From: CAYOYK01 sp964408185
GTDB lineage: Bacteria; Bacillota; Clostridia; Christensenellales; Aristaeellaceae
DNA: 26,506 nucleotides
Direction: 5' to 3'
Assembly: GCA_964408185.1 (NCBI GenBank)
Contig: CAYOYK010000034.1
Location: forward strand, 1 to 26,506
Part shown: positions 1 through 6,155 of the stretch, in pieces
Layout: the number at the start of each line of letters is the position of its first letter
How positions within the stretch are numbered: the stretch's first letter is position 1
Program-made: the position numbers and the translations under genes
Notes under the pieces: model-generated
Seen by the model: the letters and a program-made list of their open reading frames with translations, nothing else
The model's database searches: none
What the model was told of the DNA's origin: nothing

Positions 1-7
1 TAGGAAT

Positions 8-445
8 ATGAACCATATTACAGTACGCAAGCTTAGAACTGGTGATTATCCAATTCTTATTGCCGCATATGAATCTTGCCATCCCTCGCTGAATAGATTT
101 AATGAAGGTGGGCGGATGATCGGGTACGGTGATATAACGACCATGGTCAGGCAAGAATTTCAAGTAGCACATATCGGATATACACTAATGAACACAGAAT
201 GGGGCAAGGGATACGCACAAGAATTGATTGAAGCAATGGAATCTATTGGCTTTGAAGAACTTGGTTTTCATCGGCTGGAAGCACATATTAATTTGGACAA
301 TTTCCGGTCAAAACGTGCTATCGAAAAGTCGGGATGGGTGTTTGAAAATATCCGTGAAAAATTTATCCTCGAAGGTGGAACATGGACAGATAATGAAATA
401 TGGGTAAAAATTAAAGTGGATAAGTTGCATTCTGAATCTCACTGA
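8..445 (+). CDS. GNAT-family N-acetyltransferase (RimJ/RimL-like), probably internally shortened
   Basis: Encodes 145 residues resembling acetyl-CoA-dependent N-acetyltransferases of the RimJ/RimL group. The acetyl-CoA binding region is recognisable around residues 55-75 (IGYTLMNTEWGKGYAQE), and the usual C-terminal segment follows (HRLEAHINLDNFRSKRAIEK, then GW...REKF). Relatives are normally about 170-185 residues long. Here the N-terminal strand-helix unit (residues 1-34) runs almost directly into RMIGYGDI, so roughly 40 residues that normally lie between them seem to be missing in frame. Activity is therefore doubtful. Only 7 bases precede the ATG, so the ribosome binding site cannot be judged. 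Base composition is far more AT-rich than in the genes after 1400, which suggests recent acquisition. The substrate is unknown. Confidence 0.75.
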   Translation: MNHITVRKLRTGDYPILIAAYESCHPSLNRFNEGGRMIGYGDITTMVRQEFQVAHIGYTLMNTEWGKGYAQELIEAMESIGFEELGFHRLEAHINLDNFRSKRAIEKSGWVFENIREKFILEGGTWTDNEIWVKIKVDKLHSESH

Positions 446-742
446 GATTATGAGTATAATCTTCATCTCGACCAATCCCAGTTTGTCAAGCACAAAGCTA
501 ATCAAAGCGGGTGCTTTTAGCTATGCTAATTTCCTGTTATCTTCCAGCTAAGGCAGACCTCCTTATTCTTAGCAGAAGCAGCCCACATCAAGACAATCAA
601 TCGGGTCTCCACGCATCCTTACTAATGCGACAAACCATGACAACAGCACACTTACAACTCATTTCAGGGGACTGAACCGTTTCCCCCAAATTAGCAGGTT
701 TCAAAACACCCTCCAAAACCAAAATTAGCAGAGAGCCATTTT

Positions 743-761
743 GATTAGCAGATTGCTAATC
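743..761. repeat. Perfect inverted repeat GATTAGCA-GAT-TGCTAATC
   Basis: Two 8-base arms are exactly complementary around a 3-base centre. It contains two of the TTAGCA motif copies, so it may be a dimeric binding site rather than an RNA hairpin. No T-run follows it on either strand. Confidence 0.6.
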
Positions 762-791
762 ACCCTTTTGAGGTTAAGCAGTCATTTCTGT

Positions 792-868
792 CAAAAAAAG
801 AAGAACGCCAGCCCGAAATAGCAAGGGATTTTTCCTAATCCGATTTGCTTAATCCGTACTGGCGTCTT
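792..868 (-). terminator. Probable intrinsic terminator downstream of tRNA-Arg(CCT)
   Basis: Read on the minus strand, ACGCCAG pairs with CTGGCGT, with an extra AAG/CTT pairing beyond a one-base bulge. The distal arm runs into a stretch of seven T residues (C-T7). The loop is long and can form smaller internal hairpins. It begins 9 bases beyond the encoded CCA end of the tRNA. Confidence 0.5.
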
Positions 869-877
869 ACCAAATAT

Positions 878-954
878 TGGTGTTCCTGCCGGGATTTGAA
901 CCCGGGACCCCCTGCTTAGGAGGCAGGTGCTCTATCCAGCTGAGCTACAGAAAC
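878..954 (-). tRNA. tRNA-Arg, anticodon CCT, with encoded CCA end
   Basis: A complete cloverleaf can be drawn. The 7-bp acceptor stem pairs GTTTCTG with CAGGAAC (one G-U). The D-stem is GCTC/GAGC, and the anticodon stem CCTGC/GCAGG encloses loop CTCCTAA, with the anticodon at 920-918. The T-stem CCGGG/CCCGG encloses TTCAAAT. The discriminator is A, followed by an encoded CCA at 880-878. It decodes AGG. The gene lies in AT-rich DNA, and a second, structurally odd tRNA-Arg(CCT)-like gene lies 155 bases upstream on the same strand. No clear promoter was found directly in front of it. Confidence 0.95.
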
Positions 955-1076
955 AAACATGGTATTTTCAATGGTTTGCGCGTTTCTCATGGTTATGTGT
1001 TCATCATCAATGTGCGTCTCGCTATTAGTGAAATTTTCTCTCTTTAAGTCCTCTACATCAACGTCCTTTCTTTCAC

Positions 1077-1105
1077 AAAAAACTAAGCATTTTGGCTTCG
1101 TTTTT
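1077..1105 (-). terminator. Intrinsic terminator of the tRNA-Arg-like gene
   Basis: On the minus strand AAAAACGAAGC pairs with GCTTAGTTTTT (one mismatch) around a 6-base loop and ends in a run of T. It begins about 4 bases after the 3' end of the tRNA-like body, a typical position for a tRNA terminator. Confidence 0.65.
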
Positions 1106-1109
1106 GCAT

Positions 1110-1216
1110 CGTCTCCTACTGGAATCGAACTTCCGACCGTTTCCGTTTTTCGCTCTGGGGAAACGGCTACCGCCTTCTTAGGAGGCGTCCGCTCTATCCT
1201 ACTGAGCTACGGAAAC
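1110..1216 (-). tRNA. tRNA-Arg(CCT)-like gene with aberrant 3' half
   Basis: The 5' half is a normal tRNA: acceptor GTTTCCG, TA, D-stem GCTC/GAGC, D-loop with GG, and anticodon loop CTCCTAA (anticodon CCT at 1182-1180). The 3' half is not normal. The bases after the loop do not pair with the 5' anticodon strand GACGC. A perfect 8-bp hairpin (1166-1159 with 1144-1137) follows. The T-loop TTCGATT (1129-1123) is flanked by arms that do not pair. The distal end GGAGAC pairs 6 of 7 with the acceptor, while an internal CGGAAAC (1145-1139) pairs with it perfectly. No CCA is encoded. A strong promoter and a terminator frame it, so it is probably transcribed. It could be a broken tRNA, a hybrid made by an integration event, or a non-canonical tRNA-like RNA. 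The 3' boundary is uncertain. Confidence 0.55.
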
Positions 1217-1311
1217 ACGGCCTGCGTGGAGATCCACCCGCCTCAGACGCGCCCGGCCCTCTTGGGCGGCGGCAAGACGATCCTGCGGAATCGCGGAAAA
1301 CCAACGCAGGC

Positions 1312-1340
1312 ATTATAGCACACCGGACGGCGGATGACAA
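1312..1340 (-). promoter_or_regulatory. Promoter for the tRNA-Arg-like gene (-35 TTGTCA, -10 TATAAT)
   Basis: On the minus strand TTGTCA (1340-1335) is followed after exactly 17 bases by TATAAT (1317-1312), which carries an extended TGTGC just before it. The predicted start is near 1305, giving a leader of about 90 bases before the tRNA-like body. It is divergent from the ylxM promoter. Confidence 0.75.
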
Positions 1341-1364
1341 CTGCGCAAAAATGCGGCTCCGGGC

Positions 1365-1392
1365 TTGACAAACGCGCCGGAATGCGTATACT
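1365..1392 (+). promoter_or_regulatory. Promoter of the ylxM-ffh-rpsP operon (-35 TTGACA, -10 TATACT)
   Basis: TTGACA at 1365-1370 and TATACT at 1387-1392 are separated by 16 bases, about 40 bases before the ylxM ATG. The operon therefore appears to have its own start here rather than being driven from an upstream ftsY, which is not present. Confidence 0.75.
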
Positions 1393-1434
1393 GATCGGGT
1401 GTCAAGTAAAAATGCTCGACACCGGGAGGAACCC

Positions 1435-1824
1435 ATGCCACACGATGCTTCCGCGCCGCTGAGCAAGAGCGTGCAGGTCGGACTGATGGTAAGCTGCTAC
1501 GGCGCGCTGCTCACGGAAAAGCAGCGCCGCGCGCTGGCCCTCCATTACGACGACGACCTGAGCCTTGCTGAGAGCGCAGACGAGCTGGCCGTCAGCCGTC
1601 AGGGCGTGTACGACCTCATCGAGCGCAGCACGCAGCGGCTCTATCGCTACGAGGGCGCGCTGGGGCTGGTGCGCAAGACGCTGCAAACCGAGCGCCTGCT
1701 CGCGCTGGCTATCGAGCGGCTCGCGGCGCTGCAAACCCCGCAGAATCAGCCGCAAATCGAGCAAATCAACGGGCTGCTCCGGCAGACCCTTACGGAATGG
1801 GAGGGCGAGGGCCATGGCGTTTGA
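1435..1824 (+). CDS. ylxM: YlxM/p13-like helix-turn-helix protein, SRP-associated
   Basis: A 129-residue protein of the UPF0122/YlxM family, whose members are encoded next to ffh in Gram-positive bacteria and are thought to assist the signal recognition particle. Diagnostic parts are LLTEKQR (residues 25-31), YDDDLSLAESA, and the sigma-region-4-like helix-turn-helix around residues 42-64 (VSRQGVYDLIER). The ATG at 1435 is chosen because GGGAGG lies 5 bases upstream; an in-frame GTG at 1399 lacks a good site. Its 3' end overlaps the ffh start by 11 bases, indicating translational coupling. The family role is known only in outline. Confidence 0.9.
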   Translation: MPHDASAPLSKSVQVGLMVSCYGALLTEKQRRALALHYDDDLSLAESADELAVSRQGVYDLIERSTQRLYRYEGALGLVRKTLQTERLLALAIERLAALQTPQNQPQIEQINGLLRQTLTEWEGEGHGV

Positions 1825-3139
1825 AGGGCTGAGCTCCAAGCTGAGCGGCGCGCTCAAAAAGCTGACCGGCCGCGGCAAGCTCTCCGAGCAGGCCGTCAAG
1901 GAGGGCATGCGCGACGTGCGCGTCGCCCTGCTGGAGGCCGACGTCAACTACCTTGTCGTGAAGGATTTCTGCAAGAAGGTCAGCGAGCGCTGCGTCGGGC
2001 AGGACGTGCTGGACAGCCTCTCGCCGGGGCAGCAGGTCATCAAGATCGTCAACGAGGAAATGACGGCCCTCATGGGCGGGCAGAACGCGCGCCTCACGTG
2101 GAGCAGCAGCGTGCCCACCATCTACATGCTGTGCGGCCTGCAGGGCGCGGGCAAGACCACCATGGCCGCCAAGCTGGCCAGCTACCTGCAAAAGACCGGC
2201 AAAAAGCCGATTTTGGCCGCCTGCGATATCTACCGCCCCGCCGCCATCAAGCAGCTGCAGGTGGTTGGCGAGCAGGTCAAGGTGCCGGTGTTCGAGCGCG
2301 GCACGCAGGACCCCGTCAAGACCGCCAAGGAGGCCGTCGAGTACGCCCGCGATCATGGCCGCGACGTGCTGATTATCGATACCGCCGGCCGCCTGCAAAT
2401 CGACGAGGCCCTCATGGACGAGCTGCGCCGCATCAAGGCCGCCGTAAAGCCGCAGGAGATCCTGTTCGTGGTGGACGCCATGACGGGCCAAGAGGCCGTG
2501 AACATCGCCAAATCCTTCGACGAGCAGCTTAGCATAGACGGCGTCATTCTCACCAAACTGGACAGCGATACCCGCGGCGGCGCGGCGCTCAGCATCAAGG
2601 CCGTGGTCGGCAAGCCCATCAAGTTCTCCGGCACGGGCGAAAAGCTCAGCGATATCGAGCCCTTCCATCCCGATCGCATGGCCGGCCGCATCCTCGGCAT
2701 GGGCGACGTGATGACGCTCATCGAGAAGGCGCAAGAGGCTTTCGACCAGACGGAGGTCGAAAAGCTCGCCCAGAAAAAGGGCAAGGACTTTACGCTGGAC
2801 GATTTTTTGGACCAAATGCGGCAGATGAAAAAAATGGGCAACATGAAAAGCATGCTGTCCATGATCCCCGGCGTGGGCAACAAGCTCGACAACGTGGAGA
2901 TCAGCGAGGACGCGCTTAAAAAGCCCGAAGCCATTATTTGCAGCATGACCAAGCAGGAGCGTCGCAACCCCAACGTGCTCAACGCCAGCCGCCGCAAGCG
3001 TATCGCGGCCGGCAGCGGCACCACCGTGCAGGACGTAAACGCCCTCATCCGCCAGTTCGACCAAAGCCGAACCATGATGAAGCAGATGATGAGCGGCGGC
3101 TTCGGCCGTAAGGGCGGCCGCATGCGCATGCCGTTTTGA
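1814..3139 (+). CDS. ffh: Signal recognition particle GTPase Ffh (SRP54)
   Basis: A 441-residue SRP54 homologue of normal length. It binds 4.5S RNA and signal peptides and delivers ribosomes to FtsY at the membrane. The order is N domain (1-85), G domain with P-loop GLQGAGKTT (108-116), DTAGR (189-193) and TKLD (247-250), then the methionine-rich M domain (from about 300) containing MIPGVG and the RNA-binding SRRKRIAAGSG segment, ending in a Met/Gly/Arg-rich tail. The ATG lies inside the end of ylxM, with GAGGGCGAGGGCC just ahead. The SRP RNA gene is not in the window. Confidence 0.98.
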   Translation: MAFEGLSSKLSGALKKLTGRGKLSEQAVKEGMRDVRVALLEADVNYLVVKDFCKKVSERCVGQDVLDSLSPGQQVIKIVNEEMTALMGGQNARLTWSSSVPTIYMLCGLQGAGKTTMAAKLASYLQKTGKKPILAACDIYRPAAIKQLQVVGEQVKVPVFERGTQDPVKTAKEAVEYARDHGRDVLIIDTAGRLQIDEALMDELRRIKAAVKPQEILFVVDAMTGQEAVNIAKSFDEQLSIDGVILTKLDSDTRGGAALSIKAVVGKPIKFSGTGEKLSDIEPFHPDRMAGRILGMGDVMTLIEKAQEAFDQTEVEKLAQKKGKDFTLDDFLDQMRQMKKMGNMKSMLSMIPGVGNKLDNVEISEDALKKPEAIICSMTKQERRNPNVLNASRRKRIAAGSGTTVQDVNALIRQFDQSRTMMKQMMSGGFGRKGGRMRMPF

Positions 3140-3225
3140 CCCCCAATCGCCTTTCCTTGGCAGCAGCCAATGTCAGGGCCGCGCGAGCGGCAATAGATTA
3201 TCGCATTACGCAGGAGGAAACCAAC

Positions 3226-3474
3226 ATGTCTGTCAAAATTCGTCTCCGGAGAATGGGTATGAAAAAGCATCCTTTCTATCGCGTCGTGGTCGCGGATATC
3301 CGCAGCCCCCGTGACGGCCGCTGCATCGAGGAGATCGGCTACTACGATCCCATGACCGAGCCCGCCACCATCAAAATCGACGCTGATAAGGCCAAGCAGT
3401 GGATGGGCAACGGCGCGCAGCCGACCGATTCCGCCCGTCAGCTCCTCAAGCAGGCCGGCATCATCGAGGGCTAA
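3226..3474 (+). CDS. rpsP: 30S ribosomal protein S16
   Basis: An 82-residue S16 that binds 16S rRNA and helps assemble the 30S body. The family signature MSVKIRLRRMGMKKHPFYRV is at the N-terminus, followed by VADIRSPRDGR and IGYYDPM. The ATG at 3226 has a full AGGAGG at 3212-3217. The gap of 86 bases after ffh contains no clear promoter or terminator, so the gene is probably cotranscribed. Only 3 bases separate it from khpA. Confidence 0.98.
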   Translation: MSVKIRLRRMGMKKHPFYRVVVADIRSPRDGRCIEEIGYYDPMTEPATIKIDADKAKQWMGNGAQPTDSARQLLKQAGIIEG

Positions 3475-3477
3475 TCT

Positions 3478-3705
3478 ATGAAAGAACTCGTTGAATACGT
3501 CGCCAAGTCCCTTGTGGACAACAAGGACGCCGTGACCGTTGAAGAGACGGCCGGCCCTGAGGCGACCATTCTGGAGCTGCATGTGGCCCCGGAGGACATG
3601 GGCAAGGTCATCGGCAAGCAGGGCCGCATCGCCAAGGCCATCCGCGCCGTGGTGCGCGCCGCCACCGCCAAGGATCAAAAGCCCGTATTTGTGGAAATCC
3701 AATAA
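3478..3705 (+). CDS. khpA: KH-domain RNA-binding protein KhpA
   Basis: A 75-residue single KH domain protein (YlqC/KhpA family). It has the nucleic-acid-binding GKQG loop at residues 46-49 within MGKVIGKQGRIAKAIR. KhpA partners with KhpB/Jag in Gram-positive bacteria and affects cell elongation and small-RNA or mRNA handling. Its place between rpsP and rimM is the typical one. The start follows the rpsP stop by 3 bases, so translation is likely coupled. Confidence 0.95.
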   Translation: MKELVEYVAKSLVDNKDAVTVEETAGPEATILELHVAPEDMGKVIGKQGRIAKAIRAVVRAATAKDQKPVFVEIQ

Positions 3706-3711
3706 TCCCGT

Positions 3712-3745
3712 GTGGTGCGGCAGGGGACGGCCCTTGCCGCACCAC
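3712..3745 (+). repeat. 15-bp hairpin between khpA and rimM
   Basis: Arms 3712-3726 and 3731-3745 pair along 15 positions, with a single G-U pair, around a 4-base ACGG loop. It starts 6 bases after the khpA stop and ends 20 bases before the rimM ATG. There is no T-run, so it is not a standard terminator. It may be a dispersed palindromic element or an RNA stability or translation-control hairpin. Confidence 0.7.
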
Positions 3746-3765
3746 GCTTGTTTGCGAGGCAAAGA

Positions 3766-4320
3766 ATGCTCAATTCCTATCTGCTGCTGGGGGAGATCGT
3801 CAAGCCGCAGGGCGTGCGCGGCGAGGTGAAGCTGCGCCATTACACGGACGACCCCGGCCGCTTTGACGAGCTGCAAACCGTTTACCGCGAGCAAAACGGC
3901 GCGTATGTGCCGCTTACCGTAACGGGCAGCCGCTTTCAGGGCGACGATGTATTTTTGACCCTTGAGGGCGTTAACGACCGCGACGCGGCCGAGACACTGC
4001 GCGGCGCACGCCTGTATGTGGATCGCGCCCACGCGCGCGAGCTGGGCGAGGACGAGGTGTTCGTGGCCGATCTGCTGGGCGCGAGGGCCGTGGACGACGC
4101 CGGCCGCGAGATCGGCACCCTGCGGGATATCTTCCACGCCGGCGGCGCGGATGTGATGGCGTTTGATACGCCCTACGGCGGCATGATGACCCCCATGCTC
4201 AAGGCGGTCATTCGCAAGCTGGACGCGGCCAACGGCCTCATTGTGTTCGACCGCGAGAGGCTCCGGGAGGTGGCCGTATATGAAAATCGGGATTCTGACG
4301 ATTTTCCCGGAGATGTTTGA
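3766..4320 (+). CDS. rimM: Ribosome maturation factor RimM
   Basis: A 184-residue RimM, which binds S19 and helps 16S rRNA processing in the 30S head. The N-terminal domain begins GEIVKPQGVRGEVK (residues 9-22). A PRC-barrel domain starts near residue 95 (EVFVADLLGARAVD) and ends with the usual MLKAVIRKLDAANGLIVF. The ATG at 3766 is preferred, with GAGG 6 bases upstream. The frame is open back to a GTG at 3712, but that would translate the hairpin. It overlaps trmD by 41 bases. Confidence 0.95.
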   Translation: MLNSYLLLGEIVKPQGVRGEVKLRHYTDDPGRFDELQTVYREQNGAYVPLTVTGSRFQGDDVFLTLEGVNDRDAAETLRGARLYVDRAHARELGEDEVFVADLLGARAVDDAGREIGTLRDIFHAGGADVMAFDTPYGGMMTPMLKAVIRKLDAANGLIVFDRERLREVAVYENRDSDDFPGDV

Positions 4321-5038
4321 CAGCGTGCTGAACGCCAGCATACTGGGCCGCGCGCGCGCCGAGGGCAAGCTGAACGTGCAGGCGATCGATATCCGTCCGT
4401 TCAGCGACCGCAAGCACAAAAACACCGACGATTATCCCTTTGGCGGCGGGGCCGGCATGGTGATGACCCCGCAGCCCATCCGGGATGCGATTTTGGATGC
4501 GAGGGCGCGCGGCTTTACCGGCCCGTGCGTCTATTTGAGCGCGCGCGGGAAGCCGCTCACGCAGGCGCATGTGCGCGAGCTTGCCCGCGAGGAGAGCCTG
4601 CTGCTGCTCTGCGGCCACTACGAGGGCGTGGACCAGCGCGTGCTGGACGCGCTGTGCGACGAGGAGATCAGCATCGGGGACTATGTGCTCACGGGCGGGG
4701 AGCTGCCCGCAATGGTGCTGACGGACGCGATTGCGCGCCACATCGACGGCGTGCTGGGCAGCAGCGAGAGCGCCGTGGAGGAGAGCTACTCCGACGGCCT
4801 GCTGGAATACCCGCAGTACACGCGCCCGCGCGAGTTTGACGGCGCGGAAGCCCCGGAGGTGCTGCTGGGCGGCAACCACGCGGCCATCGCGGCGTGGCGG
4901 CGCGAGCAATCGCTGCTCGCCACGGCCCGACTGCGGCCGGACTTGTTCGGGGCGGCCGCCATGACAGCTCAGGAGCGCGACCGCACGCTCCAAGCCCTGC
5001 GCGCGGAGAACGCCTCGGACGACACGGAAGGAGCGTGA
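4280..5038 (+). CDS. trmD: tRNA (guanine-37-N1)-methyltransferase TrmD
   Basis: A 252-residue SPOUT methyltransferase that makes m1G37 in tRNAs reading CUN, CCN and CGG codons, which prevents +1 frameshifting. The knotted SAM site is clear: PFGGGAGM (53-60), LLLLCGHYEGVD (107-118) and SIGDYVLTGGE (131-141). The C-terminal domain carries YPQYTRP. The ATG at 4280 has GGGAGG upstream and lies inside rimM. The expected neighbour rplS does not follow. A membrane protein gene starts 4 bases after the stop instead. Confidence 0.98.
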   Translation: MKIGILTIFPEMFDSVLNASILGRARAEGKLNVQAIDIRPFSDRKHKNTDDYPFGGGAGMVMTPQPIRDAILDARARGFTGPCVYLSARGKPLTQAHVRELAREESLLLLCGHYEGVDQRVLDALCDEEISIGDYVLTGGELPAMVLTDAIARHIDGVLGSSESAVEESYSDGLLEYPQYTRPREFDGAEAPEVLLGGNHAAIAAWRREQSLLATARLRPDLFGAAAMTAQERDRTLQALRAENASDDTEGA

Positions 5039-5042
5039 GCTT

Positions 5043-5429
5043 ATGTTTTTGCGCAAGGCGTGGGTGGCCTTGGGCCCGGCGCTGCTGTGCCTCGCCACCT
5101 GCGTGCTGTTCCGCTGGATGGATCTGTGGTTCGCCGAGGGCTCGTTCTTTCTGTACGTGCTGCGCGGCGTGCTGATCGGCCTGTGCTTGGCGCTGCTGCT
5201 GCCCGTGAGCGGGCTTTCCATCCGGAACAACGGCCTGACCGGGATGCTCTATGTGGCGGCGGGCCTGCTGCTGCTCGCGCTGACCTACCAGTACTTGGAG
5301 AACGCGCGTGTCGTCAGCCTGCCCGCGCTGCGCAACCTGATCTCCATCAACGGGCAGGTGCTGATGGTGGAGGGCGCGGCGTTCGGCTACACGCTGCTGG
5401 CCGCGATGCTCAACCCGCGCCGCAGGTAG
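5043..5429 (+). CDS. Small integral membrane protein of unknown function
   Basis: A 128-residue protein with four predicted membrane segments (about 8-24, 35-55, 65-83 and 106-123) and a basic C-terminus (NPRRR). No family was recognised. GGAAGGA lies about 10 bases before the ATG, and the trmD stop is 4 bases upstream, so it is probably the last gene of the operon. It occupies the place where rplS is often found in Bacillota. It converges on the next gene with only 6 bases between stops and no visible terminator. Confidence 0.75.
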   Translation: MFLRKAWVALGPALLCLATCVLFRWMDLWFAEGSFFLYVLRGVLIGLCLALLLPVSGLSIRNNGLTGMLYVAAGLLLLALTYQYLENARVVSLPALRNLISINGQVLMVEGAAFGYTLLAAMLNPRRR

Positions 5430-5435
5430 CGCGCG

Positions 5436-5648
5436 TCAATCGGCTGGCGGCGTTTCCTCTGCCGCGGACAGGTCGCGCTCCACAAGACGCTGCAGGTAGG
5501 CCCCGCTGGTCAGCCCCAGCGCCGCCGCCCGCCGCAGCGCGTGCGCGTAGGCCTCGCGGCTCATGCGCAGGCATACGGCGATCTGGCCCCGCGCAAGCGG
5601 CGCGGGCGCGTCCAGCCCCTGCGTATCGGTAAACAATCGGCTTTTCAT
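5436..5648 (-). CDS. Small ribbon-helix-helix-like DNA-binding protein (putative)
   Basis: A 70-residue product starting MKSRLFTDTQ. The segment QIAVCLRMSREAYAHALRRA followed by AALGLTSGAYLQRLVERDL resembles the strand-helix-helix layout of CopG/Arc-type repressors, which dimerise and bind DNA through the strand. The start at 5648 is supported by GGGAGG about 7 bases upstream on the minus strand. The frame is open further upstream, but that part looks like non-coding shadow. No toxin gene is adjacent, so an antitoxin role is not supported. Homology is inferred from pattern only. Confidence 0.6.
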   Translation of the reverse strand: MKSRLFTDTQGLDAPAPLARGQIAVCLRMSREAYAHALRRAAALGLTSGAYLQRLVERDLSAAEETPPAD

Positions 5649-5716
5649 GCGATCCCTCCCCGCCATGCTATGCCGCGGGCAGGGTTGCGTTCGCGCTAGG
5701 CAGAAGGGAAAAATCA

Positions 5717-5725
5717 TGGTATACT
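5717..5725 (+). promoter_or_regulatory. Extended -10 promoter TGGTATACT
   Basis: TG-N-TATACT lies 57 bases before the ATG of the holin-like gene. The matching -35 region is weak. It would drive the block starting at 5782, which may run through surE and beyond. Confidence 0.5.
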
Positions 5726-5781
5726 GGCCATAGGGCCTTCCCCTCTGCGCGAAGGCTCGCTGATGGCGGGGAGGTAGATGG

Positions 5782-6141
5782 ATGCGGGTTTTGCGCGGTA
5801 TCCTGCGCTTTGCGGTCTGCGTGGCGGCCATTCCGCTGTGCGCCCAGTATTTTGAGGGCGTGACCGTGGCCTCGACGTGGGACGGCATGCTGCTCGGCGC
5901 GGCGCTGGGCGGGATCTACCTGCTGCTGCGGCCGCTCGCGCGGATGATCACCTCCGTGTTCAGCTTTTTTACGCTGGGGCTCATCCACGTGGCGCTGGAC
6001 GCTTGGATTGTCCAAACGGCGGCTTGGTTCTTCAAGGATACCATCACCATTGCCAGCTTTTGGTGGGCCTTGGCCGTGGCCGGCGTGATCAACGCCGCCC
6101 GGTTCCTCATTGGGGCGGTGCTCCATACAGACCGCGATTGA
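5782..6141 (+). CDS. Phage-holin-family four-helix membrane protein (YvlD-like)
   Basis: A 119-residue protein with four hydrophobic segments (about 3-22, 33-52, 56-78 and 88-112). The pattern GALLGGIYLLLRPLARMITSV-like followed by FTLGL matches the DUF/phage-holin family 4 (YvlD type), widespread as chromosomal membrane proteins of unknown role despite the name. The ATG has GGGGAGG about 7 bases upstream. No phage genes surround it, so a lytic role is unlikely. It is followed by surE after 14 bases. Confidence 0.8.
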   Translation: MRVLRGILRFAVCVAAIPLCAQYFEGVTVASTWDGMLLGAALGGIYLLLRPLARMITSVFSFFTLGLIHVALDAWIVQTAAWFFKDTITIASFWWALAVAGVINAARFLIGAVLHTDRD

Positions 6142-6155
6142 GAAGGGGGAACGGC

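Larger units (their letters stand above)
446..877. other. AT-rich non-coding stretch with an iterated TTAGCA motif
   Basis: No convincing gene was found in these 432 bases. The motif TTAGCA, or its complement TGCTAA, occurs at 524-529, 569-574, 691-696, 725-730, 745-750 and 754-759, with a near copy (GCTAAT) at 497-502. The copies at 743-761 form a perfect 8-bp inverted repeat with a 3-base loop. The 792-868 part is the likely terminator of the tRNA downstream on the minus strand. The density of the motif suggests protein-binding sites, such as integrase or excisionase arm sites or an iteron-like array, but no matching protein gene is in the window. Confidence 0.5.

Noticed and set aside
1110..1216. 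Selenocysteine tRNA or long-variable-arm allo-tRNA
   Set aside because: The D-stem is the ordinary 4 bp, the anticodon loop is the normal Arg CCT loop, and the acceptor/T-stem lengths do not fit the 8/5, 8/4 or 9/3 patterns.
959..1318. Plus-strand 119-codon open frame across the tRNA-like gene
   Set aside because: It runs antisense through the tRNA-like body and terminator and has no recognisable domain.
2353..4425. Long minus-strand open frame (690 codons) opposite ffh to trmD
   Set aside because: It lies antisense to six well-recognised genes, has no family resemblance and is the usual shadow of high-GC coding DNA.
5782..6141. Prophage holin as a sign of a prophage
   Set aside because: The protein belongs to a widespread chromosomal membrane family and has no phage genes around it.
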